The notes beneath the pieces were generated by a model. It saw only the letters and a list, made by a program, of their open reading frames with translations, was not told the DNA's origin and did not search any database. The translations under genes and the position numbers were made by a program. A stretch of DNA of 64,000 bases from Montifringilla adamsi. Lineage: Eukaryota > Chordata > Aves > Passeriformes > Passeridae. Every line of letters begins with the position of its first letter. Within the stretch, counting starts at the first letter, position 1. Positions 23,511-38,440 of the stretch are shown piece by piece. The DNA lies in assembly GCA_017590115.1 (NCBI GenBank), contig JAGGNK010011336.1, positions 1,488,001-1,552,000 of the forward strand, given 5' to 3'.

Positions 23511-26500
23511 ATCAGCTGAACTTCCTGCCAGAGTTACTCACAAAAGCTGCTTCAGAAAATTAATTTGCAGCTTTCTCCGTGAAGTTCTGGCTGCACCTGC
23601 ACTTTGCCTGTGAGTACAAACTACAAAAACAAAAAAAGTTTTGATTTTATTTTAATTTCACTCAGATTGTCAAATGTAGTTTATAAATAATCTGTAACCC
23701 GTATGAAAAAGCCCTAAAATAATACTACATGGAGACATGCTGGGAGAATATCAGGTGCTCATTAGTCACAGCATACCTATTGGTATCTTCAGAGTGCCTT
23801 GCAAAAGCACAAACAGAAAAGAAAAAACTTTGTACAATACTAGTACAGAAGTACAGTTCTGCTGCAGAGAACTCTACTGTTAGAAACCTTTAACATTATC
23901 CTTCTCAACTGCTTCAGACTAATTACACAGTATTACCGTAAGAAAAAAAAAAAAAGGCAGTCCCAACTTTCACTTAGAGTCAGCCACAAGAGTAAAACTT
24001 CCTAAAAGTTTAGACCAAAGCAGAGGCATCTTATTCTTACACAAAGCAATAGAGCTCTTCAAGTCCAGGAAAATCTACTGTCTGATGCACCTGTACTGGA
24101 ATATATGGCTGAGGAGCCTGGGCTTGCAAAAAACCACAATGAGTTCTTGTTCTACATGCCCGAACATTACAGTTCTGCTTTTTATGAGCCTCTGACTTCC
24201 TGATAAGGCAGTTCATGTACCAAAGTATCTGCTAAATAGCTGTTTGTGTTACACTACAGCCTTGTCACATAGCATCTATATCATCTTACAAAAACAGGTG
24301 TTACAGTTACCTTTAAAGACTTTTTCTCAGTTTAGACAACAAATATTCAACAGCTCCATGAGAAATTGTCCTTGGTACGATTTTGTTAGGTAATGGCAGT
24401 TTTAACGCACCTTGCTCTACACCCTAAAAATGAGAAGTGACTGACACTTCTTATGATCAAACAGCACTTACTATGCTGTGCACTTTGAATGTCTCTGCCT
24501 CTTTGAGGTGGAAGGGGAGCCTGCAGACACACTGCTTACTCTCAGATTTCCTTTCCACTGCATCACTGAAAACCACTGCCACTGAGGATACTTTTAGAAG
24601 AAAGACCGAAACAATACCACAGTAAAAGGGAAAGTGACAGCATGCAGAGCACTTACCAGGATATTTGTGTCCTCTCAGTATTCCTACACAGTGGAGAAGA
24701 AAAAACCCAATCCTCCGATCTTGTTAAAAATCAGCCGAAATCCACCAACTCCTTTAAAGCCCCAGCAACTGCCAGACTGAGTGACTGCTCTGTGTGCTTT
24801 TACTTCAGCCGTGGGAAGCGCCTCCTGCCTCAAGAGGGGCCGGCTCTGCCTTGCGTAAGCTGGGTAAACACCGCAGCACCACACAGCATTGGCTGGAGAC
24901 AGAACCAGCATCCTGCTCCTGCTCCATCAATTCATCCATCCCTGGCCCCAAAAAGGAAAAAAGGAAGCCGAGGGTGTGTTGAGAACAATACTGCAGCCCA
25001 ATTGCCTGGCAGCTCTGCGGATGAGGTTCTCAGAGAAACACTGATTTATTTCCTTCTCTTACATAACTGTACCCATGCATGCTATACCTTTTCTTTTTTT
25101 TTTTTTAATCATAATTTATTAGCCCAGCTAGCTTTCCTCACCTCCCACACAAAGAGTAATTTCTTAATACACTGAGAATTATACCAGCAGAAACTCTTCA
25201 GGCATTTCTATCTCTCTTTTCACTAATACTGTAGGACTGGACACATGACACATCTGCAGATGCCACCTGAGTGTACTGGACTGTCATGGCCAATGATTCT
25301 AAAACAGCTCAATCCTGTAGGATGCACATTTAGAAAGGCAAATCTGCATGTGCCAGACCAGGTTATGAGCTCATTTCTCATTCCACCAACACCAAAATCA
25401 CTGCATCAAGCCAGTGGGTGGGATAATTTAAATGTCTGAGCCATAAAGTGGTGATCAAGTTACCACAGCTTCCAAGTTACCTCGTGGAATTGATCATGCA
25501 AATGCTGTGAGGCTGCTGCAATCACGGTATGACACAGCAGCTTAACCTTTACATCAAGTTTTACATCACAGCTGTAGTGGGTGAGGAAGGGGTAGATGGT
25601 TACCCTGGCTCAAGCAATGTAGATAGAGCCTGACATTTCACATCTCCATGTTGTACACGTGACTGTTGCTGCTCCTGTTTCTGCTGCTCCTTCCTAGGCT
25701 CACAACCTCAATCTTTTGAACACAATTTTATGGACTGATCTGTCAATGTTTTAAAGTTGGTTTATCTGCTCTGTTATTCTTCTAACAGAACTCTTCCCCA
25801 GTTCACCTTACAGGACAGCCACTGGGTAACACTCAAACCTAAGAACTGTCAAAACAGCTTTTCTGTTCATAATGACATAACACAACATAAGCTGCAGTTC
25901 CACACAAGTCAGCTTTACTGCTGAGAACAAGGTGAATGCATCTGTGTTTTCTCTTCTCAACCTGTACTCTACAGCAAACTTTCCCCTAAGTAATACAGTA
26001 CAGCTGTCCTGTTACAGGATCTTGTCACCTACCCAGAAAATTTAGCTGCAGAACACCTTGCCATAGGTTATTCTGGATAATAAAACTATACATAGGCTCA
26101 AAGATACTTTTTTCCCTCCTATCGTAGATTACTAAGCACAAAGATACCACCTTGCTCCACAGAAGTGGTTGAGCCACAGCTGCTGAACACTGGAAAGTGC
26201 CTGGAGAAACACTGATGTACAGGTGCTCCCTTGTTTCCACACTTCTGGTTGTCAAAAAAACCAAAGGACTGAACACTGCTCTGAAATGGTATGGTCATTA
26301 TCACAGCTACCAGATTACTAAACTGGCAAGGGGCTAAGGGAAAACCAAAACCACACACATTTCTCCAACTATTTCAACCCAAATAATTTTGCTTACCTCT
26401 TTGTGTTTTTATTCTGTAACCCCATTACACCAGTGCAAATGAGGGGACAGGGACCTTCTGCATCCATCTCAAGAGAAACACATCAAGCCTGATCCTGAGA

Positions 26501-26746
26501 TTTAGGTTCTAAGGGAATCCTCCTCCCTGCCAAAAATCAACAGCCTCATATCACCGGCACACAAACACAGCTTATTCACTGGTAATGCACAGATCCTTAA
26601 AATGGCAATTTTTACTAGGGTGGAGGAGTCACACCACACCACCTCCCTCATCACTTTCAAGTTTTGTCCCAGCCTATAAAAAGTTGGCAGCTTGAATGCT
26701 GTTTCAATTGAGGCAAAGAGTTGCTTTTGTGATTTTGCTTTAAAAG

Positions 26747-26766
26747 AAAAAAAAAAAAAAAAAAAA
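26747..26766. repeat. (A)20 homopolymer
   Basis: Twenty consecutive A in intron 1; no retroposon body recognised next to it. Confidence 0.9.
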
Positions 26767-28220
26767 GAAAACCACATTAGGACTGCATTAGTATCACTTA
26801 ACACACAGATATGGCACCAAGAGTACAAGAGGTGTTCTGTATTCAGGTAGTTAACCATAGTGATTAGTTACATTTGTATGACCACTTCTAGGCTGCATTT
26901 CTTTTCTCACACACGTTGTAAAACTGGAGTTGTACTGTTTCAAAACATCCTGAAAAGCCGTATTTGAAGACTAATTTGCTTCTAGAACTCCTTTATTCCC
27001 AGACATTCTTTTACATAAGCAGCTGTTCAGTGTTCAGGTTAATAAATCTGTAGATTACTTTATGCTGCAGTTACCTAAGAAGCAGCTGCAGGTGGATTTG
27101 CTTTCTACCACCCCAACAAGATCCTGCAGATAACAATCCTTACTTGTCTTCATATTAGAGACCCTCTGGAGCAATCAGGCAACACCACACAATGGCCTTT
27201 TTATAGCTAATCCTGCCCCATCTTAATCCAGGTTTTCTGAGGGTTTATTTTGCCCCTAGGCACACTTCTATGTGGCTGCCTCTGAATCTCACCCAACAGA
27301 GCTTGAACCACTTTGTCTCACTGCCTGTGTTTACTCACAGCCATGCTCTACTCAGCTGTTCTTGTGTCAGCACTGCCCCTCACTTTTATAATGAGGAGGG
27401 TTTAATGATTTTCACAGAATCACAAGAACTACGCAATGCCTTGAGGACTGGAATGAAATGCCTAGAGCATGCTGTCGCTAGGCAAGCTATCTGATTTCTC
27501 CTGGAGTACAGATACCATGCCAGACTAAAACAATGCAATCTGTAGCCCAAGATATCACTGCTAATTTCATGAAGTGATGCTGAACTGCAGGGGAGGTTCT
27601 TTCTTTGAAGTTGTTAAAGAAATAAAGGGCTCTATCGTCATGTTCTTCTATCTGACTCACAAACAGTTGCTGTACAGTTTGATACAATTACGTGATTTCA
27701 CATGACATTCAACACGAGCTCTGATGAGGAACGCATTTCTAGCTGTTCCAGCTAAAAAGACAGCCTTACAGATAGGGGCAGCAGGCAACACTAGTGTCCA
27801 GACTGGCAAGAAGCCTGAATGGCAAACTCTTCCTGCTGGAGTTAACCTTATCAGTATATTACTATGTTTCCAGACTGACATTCTAAACCTCTTGATAATT
27901 TTATTCAACAAAATAGGCAAGGAGTGAACTAAAAACCCCACACACCATAAGAGCTTGAAATTACTGCACACAGGCTATATAAAAACAGACTGAAGGAAAG
28001 GAAGCACTGAGAAAAGGGAGCAAAACACCTGGTGGAAGACCAGGACGTGTAAGGATCCCATGGGAGAGGTATATTTGTACACTCAATGCTGAATGTTGAA
28101 CATACACTATACACAACCTGAACTCAGTATCCCATGAAGTCAGGGGCTGAACTCTGATCAAGGCCAATGATATCCAAATAAGAAAAATATTTCACGTATT
28201 CTAAGGCATTAGCACTATTA

Positions 28221-28230
28221 GGGGGTTCCC
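28221..28230. promoter_or_regulatory. NF-kappaB consensus match in intron 1
   Basis: The ten bases GGGGGTTCCC fit GGGRNNYYCC. PELI1 expression is known to be induced by TLR signalling. A single consensus match in tens of kilobases is expected by chance, so this is only a candidate. Confidence 0.2.
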
Positions 28231-29121
28231 AGAAGCCTAATCTCAGGTGCATGAGGGAAGAAGAAAGCAGGGAAGAGATTACTGACTTACCAGCCTCATT
28301 AATCTTTTATTGTGTTACGTCACATGTAATCTCTGCGCAAGGAGTTCCCATGTCACGCTGCTAATAAAAAGTCATACTACAGTGTTTTAAAGAGATTATA
28401 GAGGGGGGGACCAGCCTGAAGCCAAGAACATGCTATTTAGAGTATACAATAGAAATGCTAATCAAATAATCTGCAGGAAGAGGAGAAGGGAAGGAAATGA
28501 CCTAATCCCCTGCACTACTATGTGTTGGCTTATGGCAAGAAGTAAGAAAGTTCTTACAAGGGCCAAGAAAACAAAGGTCCATTGTTATAGCTACAGCTTC
28601 CAGATAAAAACCCTTTTCTGCATCTCAAGTTTCTGTGACATGAAGGGTAGATGGTACTTTATGAACTCTTTTACACTGACAACGTCTAGAAGGGGTAGGA
28701 GAGGTTAATTAGAATTGCAGGACAGCTGGGTAAAAGATCTAAATAGAATCTTGAATTCTTAAGGCACAACAAATTCTCCTTCAAACAGATTTGTCAACTG
28801 TAAAATGTTGCTCATCCAGCCACGGTGATCCTTAAGCAACTGTGGAGCAATTTGTGACCGAAGTAGCCTAGTTACAGAGTGGCAACAAGTCATCACACTG
28901 CACAGAGGCATTTCACATCACAGGAGTCACACTTTGCCATCAGACAAACCTAATGAGTATTTCTTATGAAGTCCTGTTCCTCCCTTACATTTTTGTGAGC
29001 CTGTTCCTCAACTACACCAGGGAAGTACTCCACAAGAGAAATGGGTCCCAATGAGCAATTCAACACAGCAACTGTGGCCCAAGTAAGACGTCTGGGAATT
29101 AAGCTGCTCTTAAAACAATAC

Positions 29122-29675
29122 TGTGGTTTAACCAACCCCAGCCAGTCACCAAGTACCTTGCAGCTTGCTCACACCTCCCCTGGCTTGTGAGAAACGCAGG
29201 AGAGTCAGGGGGGAAAAGGTAAAACATTCAGGTTGCAATAACAACGATTAAGTAACTGAAATAAACTAAAACAAAACATAGTAAGGAAAAGGGAGACACC
29301 ATAAAAGGAGAAAGAAAGGAAGCCCAAGAAAGTGATGCACAATTGCTCACCACTCCACTGATTGATGCCAGATCATCCATGAGCAGCAGCCAGCCCCTCC
29401 CAGCCAACTCCCCCAGTTTATAATCCTGGGCATGATGTCCACTATGGGAATCTCTTTGGCCAGTTTGGGTCACCTGTCTTGGCCATGCTCCCTCCCAGCT
29501 TCTTGTGCAGCTCCTGGCTGGCAGAACATGGAACCCTGTAAAGTCCTTGATTCAAAGTAAGCACTGCTCAGCAAAACACCAGTGCATTAAAACTATTCTC
29601 ACCCTAAACATAACACAGCACTGTACCAGCTGCTACAATAATTAACTCAATTCCAGCTGAAATTCCACCAGGACA
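29122..29675 (-). mobile_element. Solo LTR of an avian endogenous retrovirus
   Basis: A 554-bp unit whose plus strand starts TGTGGTTTAACC and ends CACCAGGACA. Internal blocks (GTGATGCACAATTGCTCACCAC, CTTTGGCCAGTTTGGGTCACC, CCTCCCAGCTTCTTGTGCAG, AACACAGCACTGTACCAGCT) match an LTR I recall as abundant in bird genomes. The retroviral sense is probably the minus strand, because that strand has a TATA-like TTATAAAC in the middle. No internal retroviral genes or second LTR follow, so it is a solo LTR. I see no target-site duplication (flanks AATAC and GATGG), and it is diverged, so it is old. The family name is not certain. Confidence 0.75.
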
Positions 29676-32589
29676 GATGGTTCTTCACCTGGCTTCAAGT
29701 ACCACCTGAAGATGTGCCGAATCCCTAAAAATTCAAGACTGAAACAATGACAGACAAAGCCTCATTCTGAAGAAAGAACATTTGTTTCCAAAAGGTCAAA
29801 CTGATGCAAGTCATCTGCCAAGTCAGAGCCATACAGATGTAGCTGCACCAGGCTTCTTTCCAAGACAGTAAACTTGAATTTCCCAGGTACCTGGAAAAAG
29901 CTATTATAAGAGATTTCTCTTTAAGTTCTCTAGGATCATTTCTGGTTCAATTAATCTTGGCTATGCACAATCACTTTCTTAAAGAATTTTTTAGATGTTG
30001 TTCAGCAAACTTTCAGCATCGGAACACAGATTCACTAAGCTTCAGGTATTATGGTTTCCTCTAAATAAAAAAAGGGAGTCCCAATTTGAATTAATTTCCA
30101 AGACACGATTTTTATACTTGCAAAGCCTTTAAGGTTATAGCAGAACTAGCTGAACCTGCATTACCTGAAAATTTTCATTCCCAAAAAGCCAGATCATTTG
30201 AGCATGGACTTGTACAGAGAATTCTAAGACAGTTGCTAGAAGTAGTAACACCATCAGTTCTGAAAAGCACCTTTATCTCAGTGATGAAAAACATTTCATG
30301 TTAGATTATTCATTCAGATTAGCAAAAAAACCAGGAAAAGTATTCAGTTACAGAAATTCAGCTATAACTAGCTGTCTCCCCACACTCACAAAATTATCTT
30401 AAAAGAGACAAAGTTTAAAAACTATTCAGTACAGTTTCTAATCAATGTCCACATCACACAAATGGATCTCTTACAAGAAAACAAACATATTTACCCTCAA
30501 AGAGATCATGAAGCAAAAAGTGAAATCTATCCAACAGCCCTCTGATTTATCCTAAATTTCTAACCACACTTACTAAACTCTTGACACTCCCCATTTTGAC
30601 TGCAGTCCCTGTGTGATTCTGGTAAAAAAAGGGCTGGACAACTTCAAAACAACACCCCTCACTTCTGCACGACAGTGTTCCAAGTCCGTAGTTCATACCT
30701 GAATATTTTGCAAATCACTGCTATTAAACATAGCCATCTTACTATATTCTTCCCCCTCACTTCAAACTTTAGACAGTCTTTAGACAAGGTACAAAACTTG
30801 GTCCTTTCTAAACACATCACCTCCAGCATGTGCACATGAAAGCATATGACCTGTATTCCTCCGGAGAGCAGTCAGAGGGCTGCCTCCTCTCTGCAAGCCA
30901 AGGGTCAGGTTTGCACAGTGGCCTGCTAGGAGAGGTCAGAGCTCGGTACAAACACAGGGGGTTCAGCACCTCTGCTTTCTGTACTTCTGACTGTCAAGGA
31001 CATCTTTTTAGGAATACTTTAAATACTGTTTTATGAGCTCAGGTACAGAACAAATGTTACTTTAGGCAGTAACCCAAGAGAGCAAGAATTGATTACTTGT
31101 CACATGCAATAGGTTTCTAATAGAGGAATAATGAAATATGTCCTGATACATTAAAAGCTGCCCCTTAAAAGCTAAGGTGAACCAACTCTTATGCTAATAC
31201 AACTTGCATTTATACATAAACACAAAACTTTCTGCACACTTTAGTTCTCATGTGCATCACCTCTTACAGCCAGGAATTCAAACAGTACAGTTCCAGTACC
31301 TTCTGGTGTCAGACCCCCCGCCTGTTCACAGTTTGTTACTGCCCAGTGAAAAAAAATCCCATGCCAGCTGATCAGATCTTTTTCTTTCCTTTCTAATCTC
31401 ACAGGCAATGCATGATTTAGCATATACAGGCACAATACTTTACTTCCTACACTTCTAATCCAATTTGGGTAAGAGGTTTATTGCTTATAAAAATAAACAG
31501 GCAGTTGCACTTTACTTCTATGCAGGCACTAACACCCAACAAAAAAAAAAGGTCATTCCCAAATAGTAGCAGTTCAGTGCTAGAGATACCATCCCTAAAT
31601 TCTACTCCTTGGCCGAGACAGAAATACAGTTACTTCTTTAGAGGTACTGGGAGAATTTGACTCGTCACATGCAATGTTTAGTATTATTGTGCCAAATATA
31701 TTCCCAGCAAAAAAAGCCCAGGACAGAATACCTCAACCATGGAGACTGAGATGTATTATTTCTATAGGGACCCAAGGGACTTTGGTCTGACCATAAGGTC
31801 AGGTTTTAATTAAGAGCTAAGGAAATCATCATGTTTCACATTTGACTTACAGTTGCAGGTTTTCAAGGTTATCACTATTTTAAAATTTTCAATGTTCTAT
31901 GTCCAAAGAAAAATGTTACTTTTACATAAGGGAAGGTATCTAGCTCAATATGGGAACTTTAAGTTAGTACAGCCTTCAATTACAACTGGAAGAAGAAATG
32001 TTCCCAAGAGTGTGGGTCATAAAAGATAAGCAAAGGCATTTTGGTACTAAGAGAGTGGTCTGCTTGTTTTCAAAAGAGCCAGTCATTTGGAATCTGTATT
32101 GCTTCTTGTCTACTCAGCATATGTCAGACAAAATTTAGCAGATGAAGAAAAAAGTAATTGTAGATTGGTCGAGAACAGGCGTAGTGACAGGCACTGTGGC
32201 AGAACATTTTTCCAGCAACTGCCAAAGTGATGCACCCATTGTGAGGCAGTGTTAAAAAGTTCAGCTGTAGTTTCATGGACTGCCCCAGCATTCTCAGTGA
32301 TGCTGCATCACATAGCAAACTCTAATGCAATTATATTAGCAAGGCAGCACTTTGACTCTGTAATTCTACCAGCAAAGAAAGTGTTCCTGAAGACAAAAAA
32401 TGTTATTCCTTGATCCAAAAGAATTCTACAACAGAATTCTGTGTGAATATAAACCTTCAAAATTTGGCCTAGAAATTAAGACTCTTAAAACTGAGGTTTG
32501 AGAACACAAGTTCAGCATATTTCTTACCAGCTAACGACAGTTTATTTACTTGACTTGAAATGTTCACGCAAAACAGCTCAACAATTCCT

Positions 32590-32645
32590 TCTGGAAAAAA
32601 ACCCAAAAAACAAAAAATCCCCCAAAACACTAAAAAAACCCCATG
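32590..32645. repeat. A-rich, C-punctuated tract
   Basis: AAAAAAACCCAAAAAACAAAAAATCCCCCAAAACAC-like sequence in intron 1, of the same type as those at 5.6, 21.5 and 62 kb. Confidence 0.8.
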
Positions 32646-35600
32646 CTTAAAGCTCTATCTTGGCCAGGATTCTGGCTCTCTGTACTTACCAGCTCATATT
32701 TCAAAGCTACCTGGAGAAGCCTCCAAAGCAAAAAAAAAAAGGTTGAACAGTTAAAGATGGTGCTAGATTTGAACTTACACAAGCATGAAATAAAATCTAC
32801 ATTTCTTTCTCATTCAGGCATTTTTCTGACATGCAGAAATATCTTCACACTTGCAAACTCACTTCTAGTAATGACCTCTGGTTTGCACTTTGTACCTGCA
32901 TGCCTTGAGAAGCAGGCTTTGTGCAAAGAATTACTTGTTTTCTCTCAAAGAAGAATTTTTCCATTCAGGAAATAGGAAACACTGTTAGGCAAATACACTG
33001 AAAAGAGCATAGCCACAAAAAGCAGCAGTTTTGACAGCACCACAACCAAGTGACTTTTGAACAGTACCAGACGATTCATAACACAGCAGTACTTTAAAGA
33101 GTTTGGAAATAAATTTCACATGATTTACAGCACCACTTATTTATTAACCACACTGACTGGTTAATATAGGACAGATTTATTCCTTTCTGAACCTTGGGAA
33201 AAAGATTAAGAGAAGCCTCCACTTTAACACTGCCTGTATGTTAGGAAACCTTAGGCCCTGTTTTTCCAGCACAGGAGAGTTAACAGTAACAGTCTAGTCT
33301 GGAGGAGCCTTTCACTTGCCCCTTTTCAGTCAGCCATTCAGTGCAGACCGATTCATTCCACAAAATCTGGCTCTTCAGAAGTGATCTTTGCAAGCTTTTC
33401 GGGGTAGATTGGCCTGTCTGGACTGATATTGTTTGTGAACATTGTTTCAACTGCTAATAGCAACTTACAGCTCAGCGGTGCCTCGTTCACACCTATTCAT
33501 AGAGGTTTGTAGAAATTCAATTTGCTGCATGTCATCTGTTACTCTCGTGCTTAGTGACGCCTCCTGCCATCCCTTTGTAGGGCAGAAGACTCAGAGGTAA
33601 TGAAATGTCATGGACTACCTTAACACAAGTTAAGAAAACACTACCCAGATTCATCAGAGATGTCTGATACATTCAAGCTTCTGGACCAACGCCAATTCAA
33701 AGTAAAACAAAACAAACAAAAAACCCCTCAAACATTTAAGGAATATCATCTATGTAATTAACTACTCAACAGAAATACTAAAAAAATCTAAAGAACTTCA
33801 AATACGGCAAAGTCACTGGAGCCAATTCAACACCAGACACCCAGCATGACTTCATGAAGTGTCAGGTGAGTTTTGATGAAAACTACAAGTTAGTCAGGCT
33901 GATCAGAGCTGCCTTTAGCACTTACTGTGTGTTGCCTCAATGCAACTTGGTGGCAGAACAAATTTTCAAACATGCTCAGTCTCACTCCAACACCACCAAC
34001 CCCAGGTGCAGAACAGATATTCTCTAAACATAAAGGAAAGAAAACACTTTCTCTGGATTAGCAGCCACTCTTGTACGACAACTTTTTAGCACACTGAAGT
34101 CATTCTGCACTTTTAGCATTTCACTGATGGAAGCATGTGGATTAAATGTCCCCAAAATAAACCCTGAACCATACAAATAACTAGAGCACTGTCAGAAGCT
34201 TGCTCTGCTCAATTTTATAATAGTTTTCCTTGCGTGCAAACATGACTGCTAGGACAAAAAGATGCAAGGTCAGCCGCTCTGACATGTTATCAACACTGTA
34301 CAATGTTACAAAACCAACATGAGGAGTATACCAACTGCAGTAATTTTATTAGTTTCTGAGGTAAAGCGTTTTTATTTTAGTAATCACTTCCAAGCTGAGG
34401 CTTTTTTTCCTTGTAAGAAGGGAGGCACTTAATTTAAATTGCATAAAAATTTTTAAAAACCCAACAACAATAAAAATAGGTAAGAACAAAAAACATATTT
34501 TCTATAAAAGTCTTCACTTCAAAACCAATTTGTAGCCTAGGCTTAAAATCTAACAGTTAAGGCAGCTCTCTCATATCAGAAATAAGATATACTTTTTTCA
34601 TTTACTCAAAAGACTGATGTAAATATTATGGGCAAAATGCAGACGTGTACCTGTTGACACAAAGTTTCAGCCCTGAAACTTGCCCAACAAGAACCGTGAG
34701 TTAGAGCTTGGTGCCCCTGGAGCAAAGCACTACTTCTGGGAACAACTGCACATTCCCCATTTTGTGAATTTTACTCCTTCTGCTATTAAAACTTACAACT
34801 AAGCATCCTCACATTTGCTGTACTAGGATTTGCCAAAGCCCAGCTGAAGGACTGACTGTATGTTCTACTTGCTCTAGGTCCTTCTTTTTAAAAAGAGGGG
34901 GTGCAAGTTTAGGATTTCTTTTCATAGCTTGTCCTGTGTCTTCCAGTTACCCTCCCTCATTCAGCAATATGAAAATCCTCACACATTACTTACTAATTAT
35001 TTTAATAATACTATTAATACATTTATTTAAATGTCTTTGTTTTCCATAGACATAGCACGGTGCTTATTCCTTAACTTTTAATACAGAAGTCTACCTAAAC
35101 CATAAAAATTGTATAAGAAAAAGAAAGGCTGCAATTCTCACCCCCAAAACAATACCACTATGAGCAGCAAGATAAAAGGTCCAGAACACAAAAGTTAAGC
35201 AGAGATAACAGAAGGCCTAACACAAAGGAGCATTGAAATACTACAGTCAAAACTCCCAGAGAAGTTGCAGCCAACTGAAATCAAAGATCATAAGAAAAGC
35301 TTTCTTGTTAATTGAAAGCAACATGAAATCTCTGCTCGACCACAAATGCACAGAGTAATCTAAACCAGCTCCAGCACCCAGAAGACCAAATCCTTCGACA
35401 GAAATTCAGCCTTTCAGGTAACTGCCTGCAAACTCAACATGCTCCAAACATGATTTTTACTGTCACAAATGAAGATTCTCTAATTAAATTTTTAAAAGTA
35501 AAAATACTTGCAGCCTGTAAGTTTAGCCCAGATTAAAATTTTGCAATAAGATACTCTTCCTTAAGTGCCTTTTTAAAGCGTGCCAAAACCATTAGTTAAA

Positions 35601-35853
35601 AGGATAATCTAAATAAAGCCATTGTTAAAAAAATAAAACTACATCATGCCATGGCTGGAACAGGCAAGGTACTGGTGAGCAAGGAAGGATTATTGCCCGT
35701 CATAGTAACAAAGCAGCAGACTTAGCTCTCTGTTTTCATTACTATATTAAACCTTCCCAATGTTTCACAAAAATAAAACTGAGATTTGTAGCTCATTTGA
35801 TTAGCAGATGATCAATTGTACTGACTGACTTTGTTTCTAAGCACACTGTTCCC

Positions 35854-35876
35854 AAAAAAAAAAAAAAAAAAAAAAA
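35854..35876. repeat. (A)23 homopolymer
   Basis: Twenty-three consecutive A in intron 1 with no retroposon body recognised. Confidence 0.9.
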
Positions 35877-38384
35877 GAAAAGGCATGCTAAGTAAGGAAA
35901 AGAAATTAAGAAAGTGAAGAGGTCGCTTCACCTAAACCTGATACTTGAGTCCAATTATGCAGCTAAGTGGATTCAGCTGCACTGAAGGCAACTGAATTCA
36001 GCAGCATAAGCAAGATCACTATCAGCTTACCTATGCAAGACTGTACTAGAGCAAATCTTGGCTGGACATGTAATTTAATTCACCACTCTGATTCTGGATA
36101 AGCCCCAGACCTTTAAAATAATTACACTGCCATCAGAGACCATGTTCACTGTCAGGTACAGTATTTGTGTACTGCTTCTCTGAAGAGATGAAGCACTTAA
36201 ATGCCAGGTACCTTCCAGCTTCAACACTCTTTCACAGCTCTTCCTAGAGTTTTTCTGAGTGTTTTTGGCCTATGTACAAGTACTTGAACACAGCAAGTCC
36301 TCTCTGACCACCATGTTTCATTAGATAGAAACTTCTTCCTAATGCATTTTCCAACAAGACTCTCAAGTTTATAAAACAAAGCTGTAACAGCTACATTACT
36401 TTTAAAGGTCTAGACCATACTGCACTACCTCTTGAGCTTCCCCTTGAAACATACTGGCAGAGTTAAGGAATTTTGGACTGAGAATTCACTCATGATAGAA
36501 ACTTGACAGAAAATCAAGAGGCACAGTTAAATACAGGGCTGATCAGAAACTAAAATAAATATGCAGCATGAATTCAAGTCAGCAAACTCATGTTGAATAA
36601 TGACGTGGTATTTCCCATACCTCAAATGTTTCAGGCTGTTAACCACCAATACTGACTGCTCATAACTAGTTTCAGGACTTTGGCAGTTGAAACAGAAATA
36701 GCAGCCACTGAAGTACTGATAGCTTTGATCATGAAAAATAATATTATGATTAGCATCTCATGCTTATTTGCACCAATCCCCTGAGATGTAAAATAAAACT
36801 ATAAACACTTTCAAAGTTATATGCCAAAAGTCCTCTCACTATTAATCACAGCCTTTGTACTCTCAATTTCACTAACATTAACTCCACTTGAAAACTGGTC
36901 TAAGCAAGGTTAAGCTGATGTTCTCACAACACATTACTACTTTGGTTCAAGCAATACTGAGAGAAGGCAGCAGCTGTTGTCCTCAAACCAGAGGGCCAAG
37001 GAAAAAGAACAAGCCACAGATACAAAGCTACAGAAAGCAATGCAAGAATTTTAAGTCTACCACATCAGAAGGATCTACAGTCAGTCTAATAACAAAACTT
37101 AAGGCACTGCTCCCTGAACCTCTAAGGAAACTCCCACAATTAATTTGTTTCTCTTGAGTTAGTGAGAAAGAAAACTCAGCTCATGGAAAAACTCTGGTCA
37201 GCAGGTCTGGAGTAAAGACAGGCCAAGGACTGCATAGCTCAGATCTGGGGAAGGGGAGCTATGTGTGTGCACAGTCCAGAGAGATGAGAAGGCATCACTC
37301 TCATCAGGCACTAAATATTGTATCAGAGCCTCTGGAAATATCCTTAGGTGGAAATCCAACATTAGGGCATGAGAAAGTAAATTTGGCACAGTTTAGAAGG
37401 CATGTCACTAACATAATTACCTGCCTTTTATAAAAGCTATGGTTGCGCTAGAGAGATATTATCCAATGAACTACTTAAAGCACTTTTCCACTACTTTTAA
37501 AAAAATATAGCGATTAGAGAACAAATACCTTTACAGATAGTTACAGCAAGACAATAGAAGTAGTTTGTATTGTTCTACACTTGTACTTTTAGCAGCTTAT
37601 CTCAATCAAAATCTCCCAGAGGTAAATAAAAGCTATTTGAAAGAAATTCTAGAAGTAGCTACCAAATTCTCTAGATAAAAAATTTGAAAAGAAGTTCATG
37701 TGCAAGTAAAAAAGTTTGTTCTTGTAGAACAACTGTGCAGATGCAAACTCACCGTGTCCAAGCCCCTCGAGATTGTACCCGCGCTTCCACTTGGATTTAC
37801 GATACATAATCAAAAGCCTCACGCGCAGAGGGAAAGGGACCTGTTGATGATGGTGGCTGTCAGCAATGAGCTGAGCTCAGTTAGCTGCTAGTGCAGACAG
37901 GACAACGATTTTCAACACTGCGAGAGAAAGCCAGAGTGAGACCACATGGTTAAGCCCCATCCACATCAGCAATTGAGAACTGTCAGCTGGCAGAGGCACA
38001 GGTAGGAGATCTACCTGTCACTCACAGCCACTGTAAAGAACGGTTTCCTAGAGGCTGGCTCAGTGTCTCCTGGAATAAACCTGTCTTTGAACACAGCATA
38101 CACCCTTCTCTCCAGTCAGTACTCCTAGAGCAAAGCAACTCAAATGCTCAGTTCTTCAACACTGATGGAATTCGGTTGCCAGTTGGTGCGCTCACAATTT
38201 ACTGAAATTTAAGAATGTTATGGAATTATATTGGATAAGTCATACTTTTACATTTACAGAAGACTGCCAGTTGCAGGTAAGCATTAGACAAGTGCTGTCA
38301 GCAGACACCCTGGCTGTGTGTTATTCAAAACCACGCAAAATAAAGGGATGAAAGGGCTGGCTTTAACTTCAAACTACTTAGAGT

Positions 38385-38440
38385 ATGGGGAGTTGGACCA
38401 GATAAACTCCAGAGTTCCCTTCCAAATTCTTCTCTTCATT
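38385..38440 (+). mobile_element. Short CR1 3'-end relic
   Basis: GGGGAGTTGGACCAGATAAACTCCAGAGTTCCCTTCCAAATTC resembles the CR1 3' block GGTTGGACTAGATGATCTCCAGAGGTCCCTTCCAACC with a few changes. Only about 50 bp are recognisable; the body upstream is too diverged to delimit. Confidence 0.6.

Noticed and set aside
24642..25175. 177-codon plus-strand ORF in intron 1
   Set aside because: Anonymous composition ending in a T-run-derived phenylalanine stretch, overlapping an antisense ORF; no splice or homology support.
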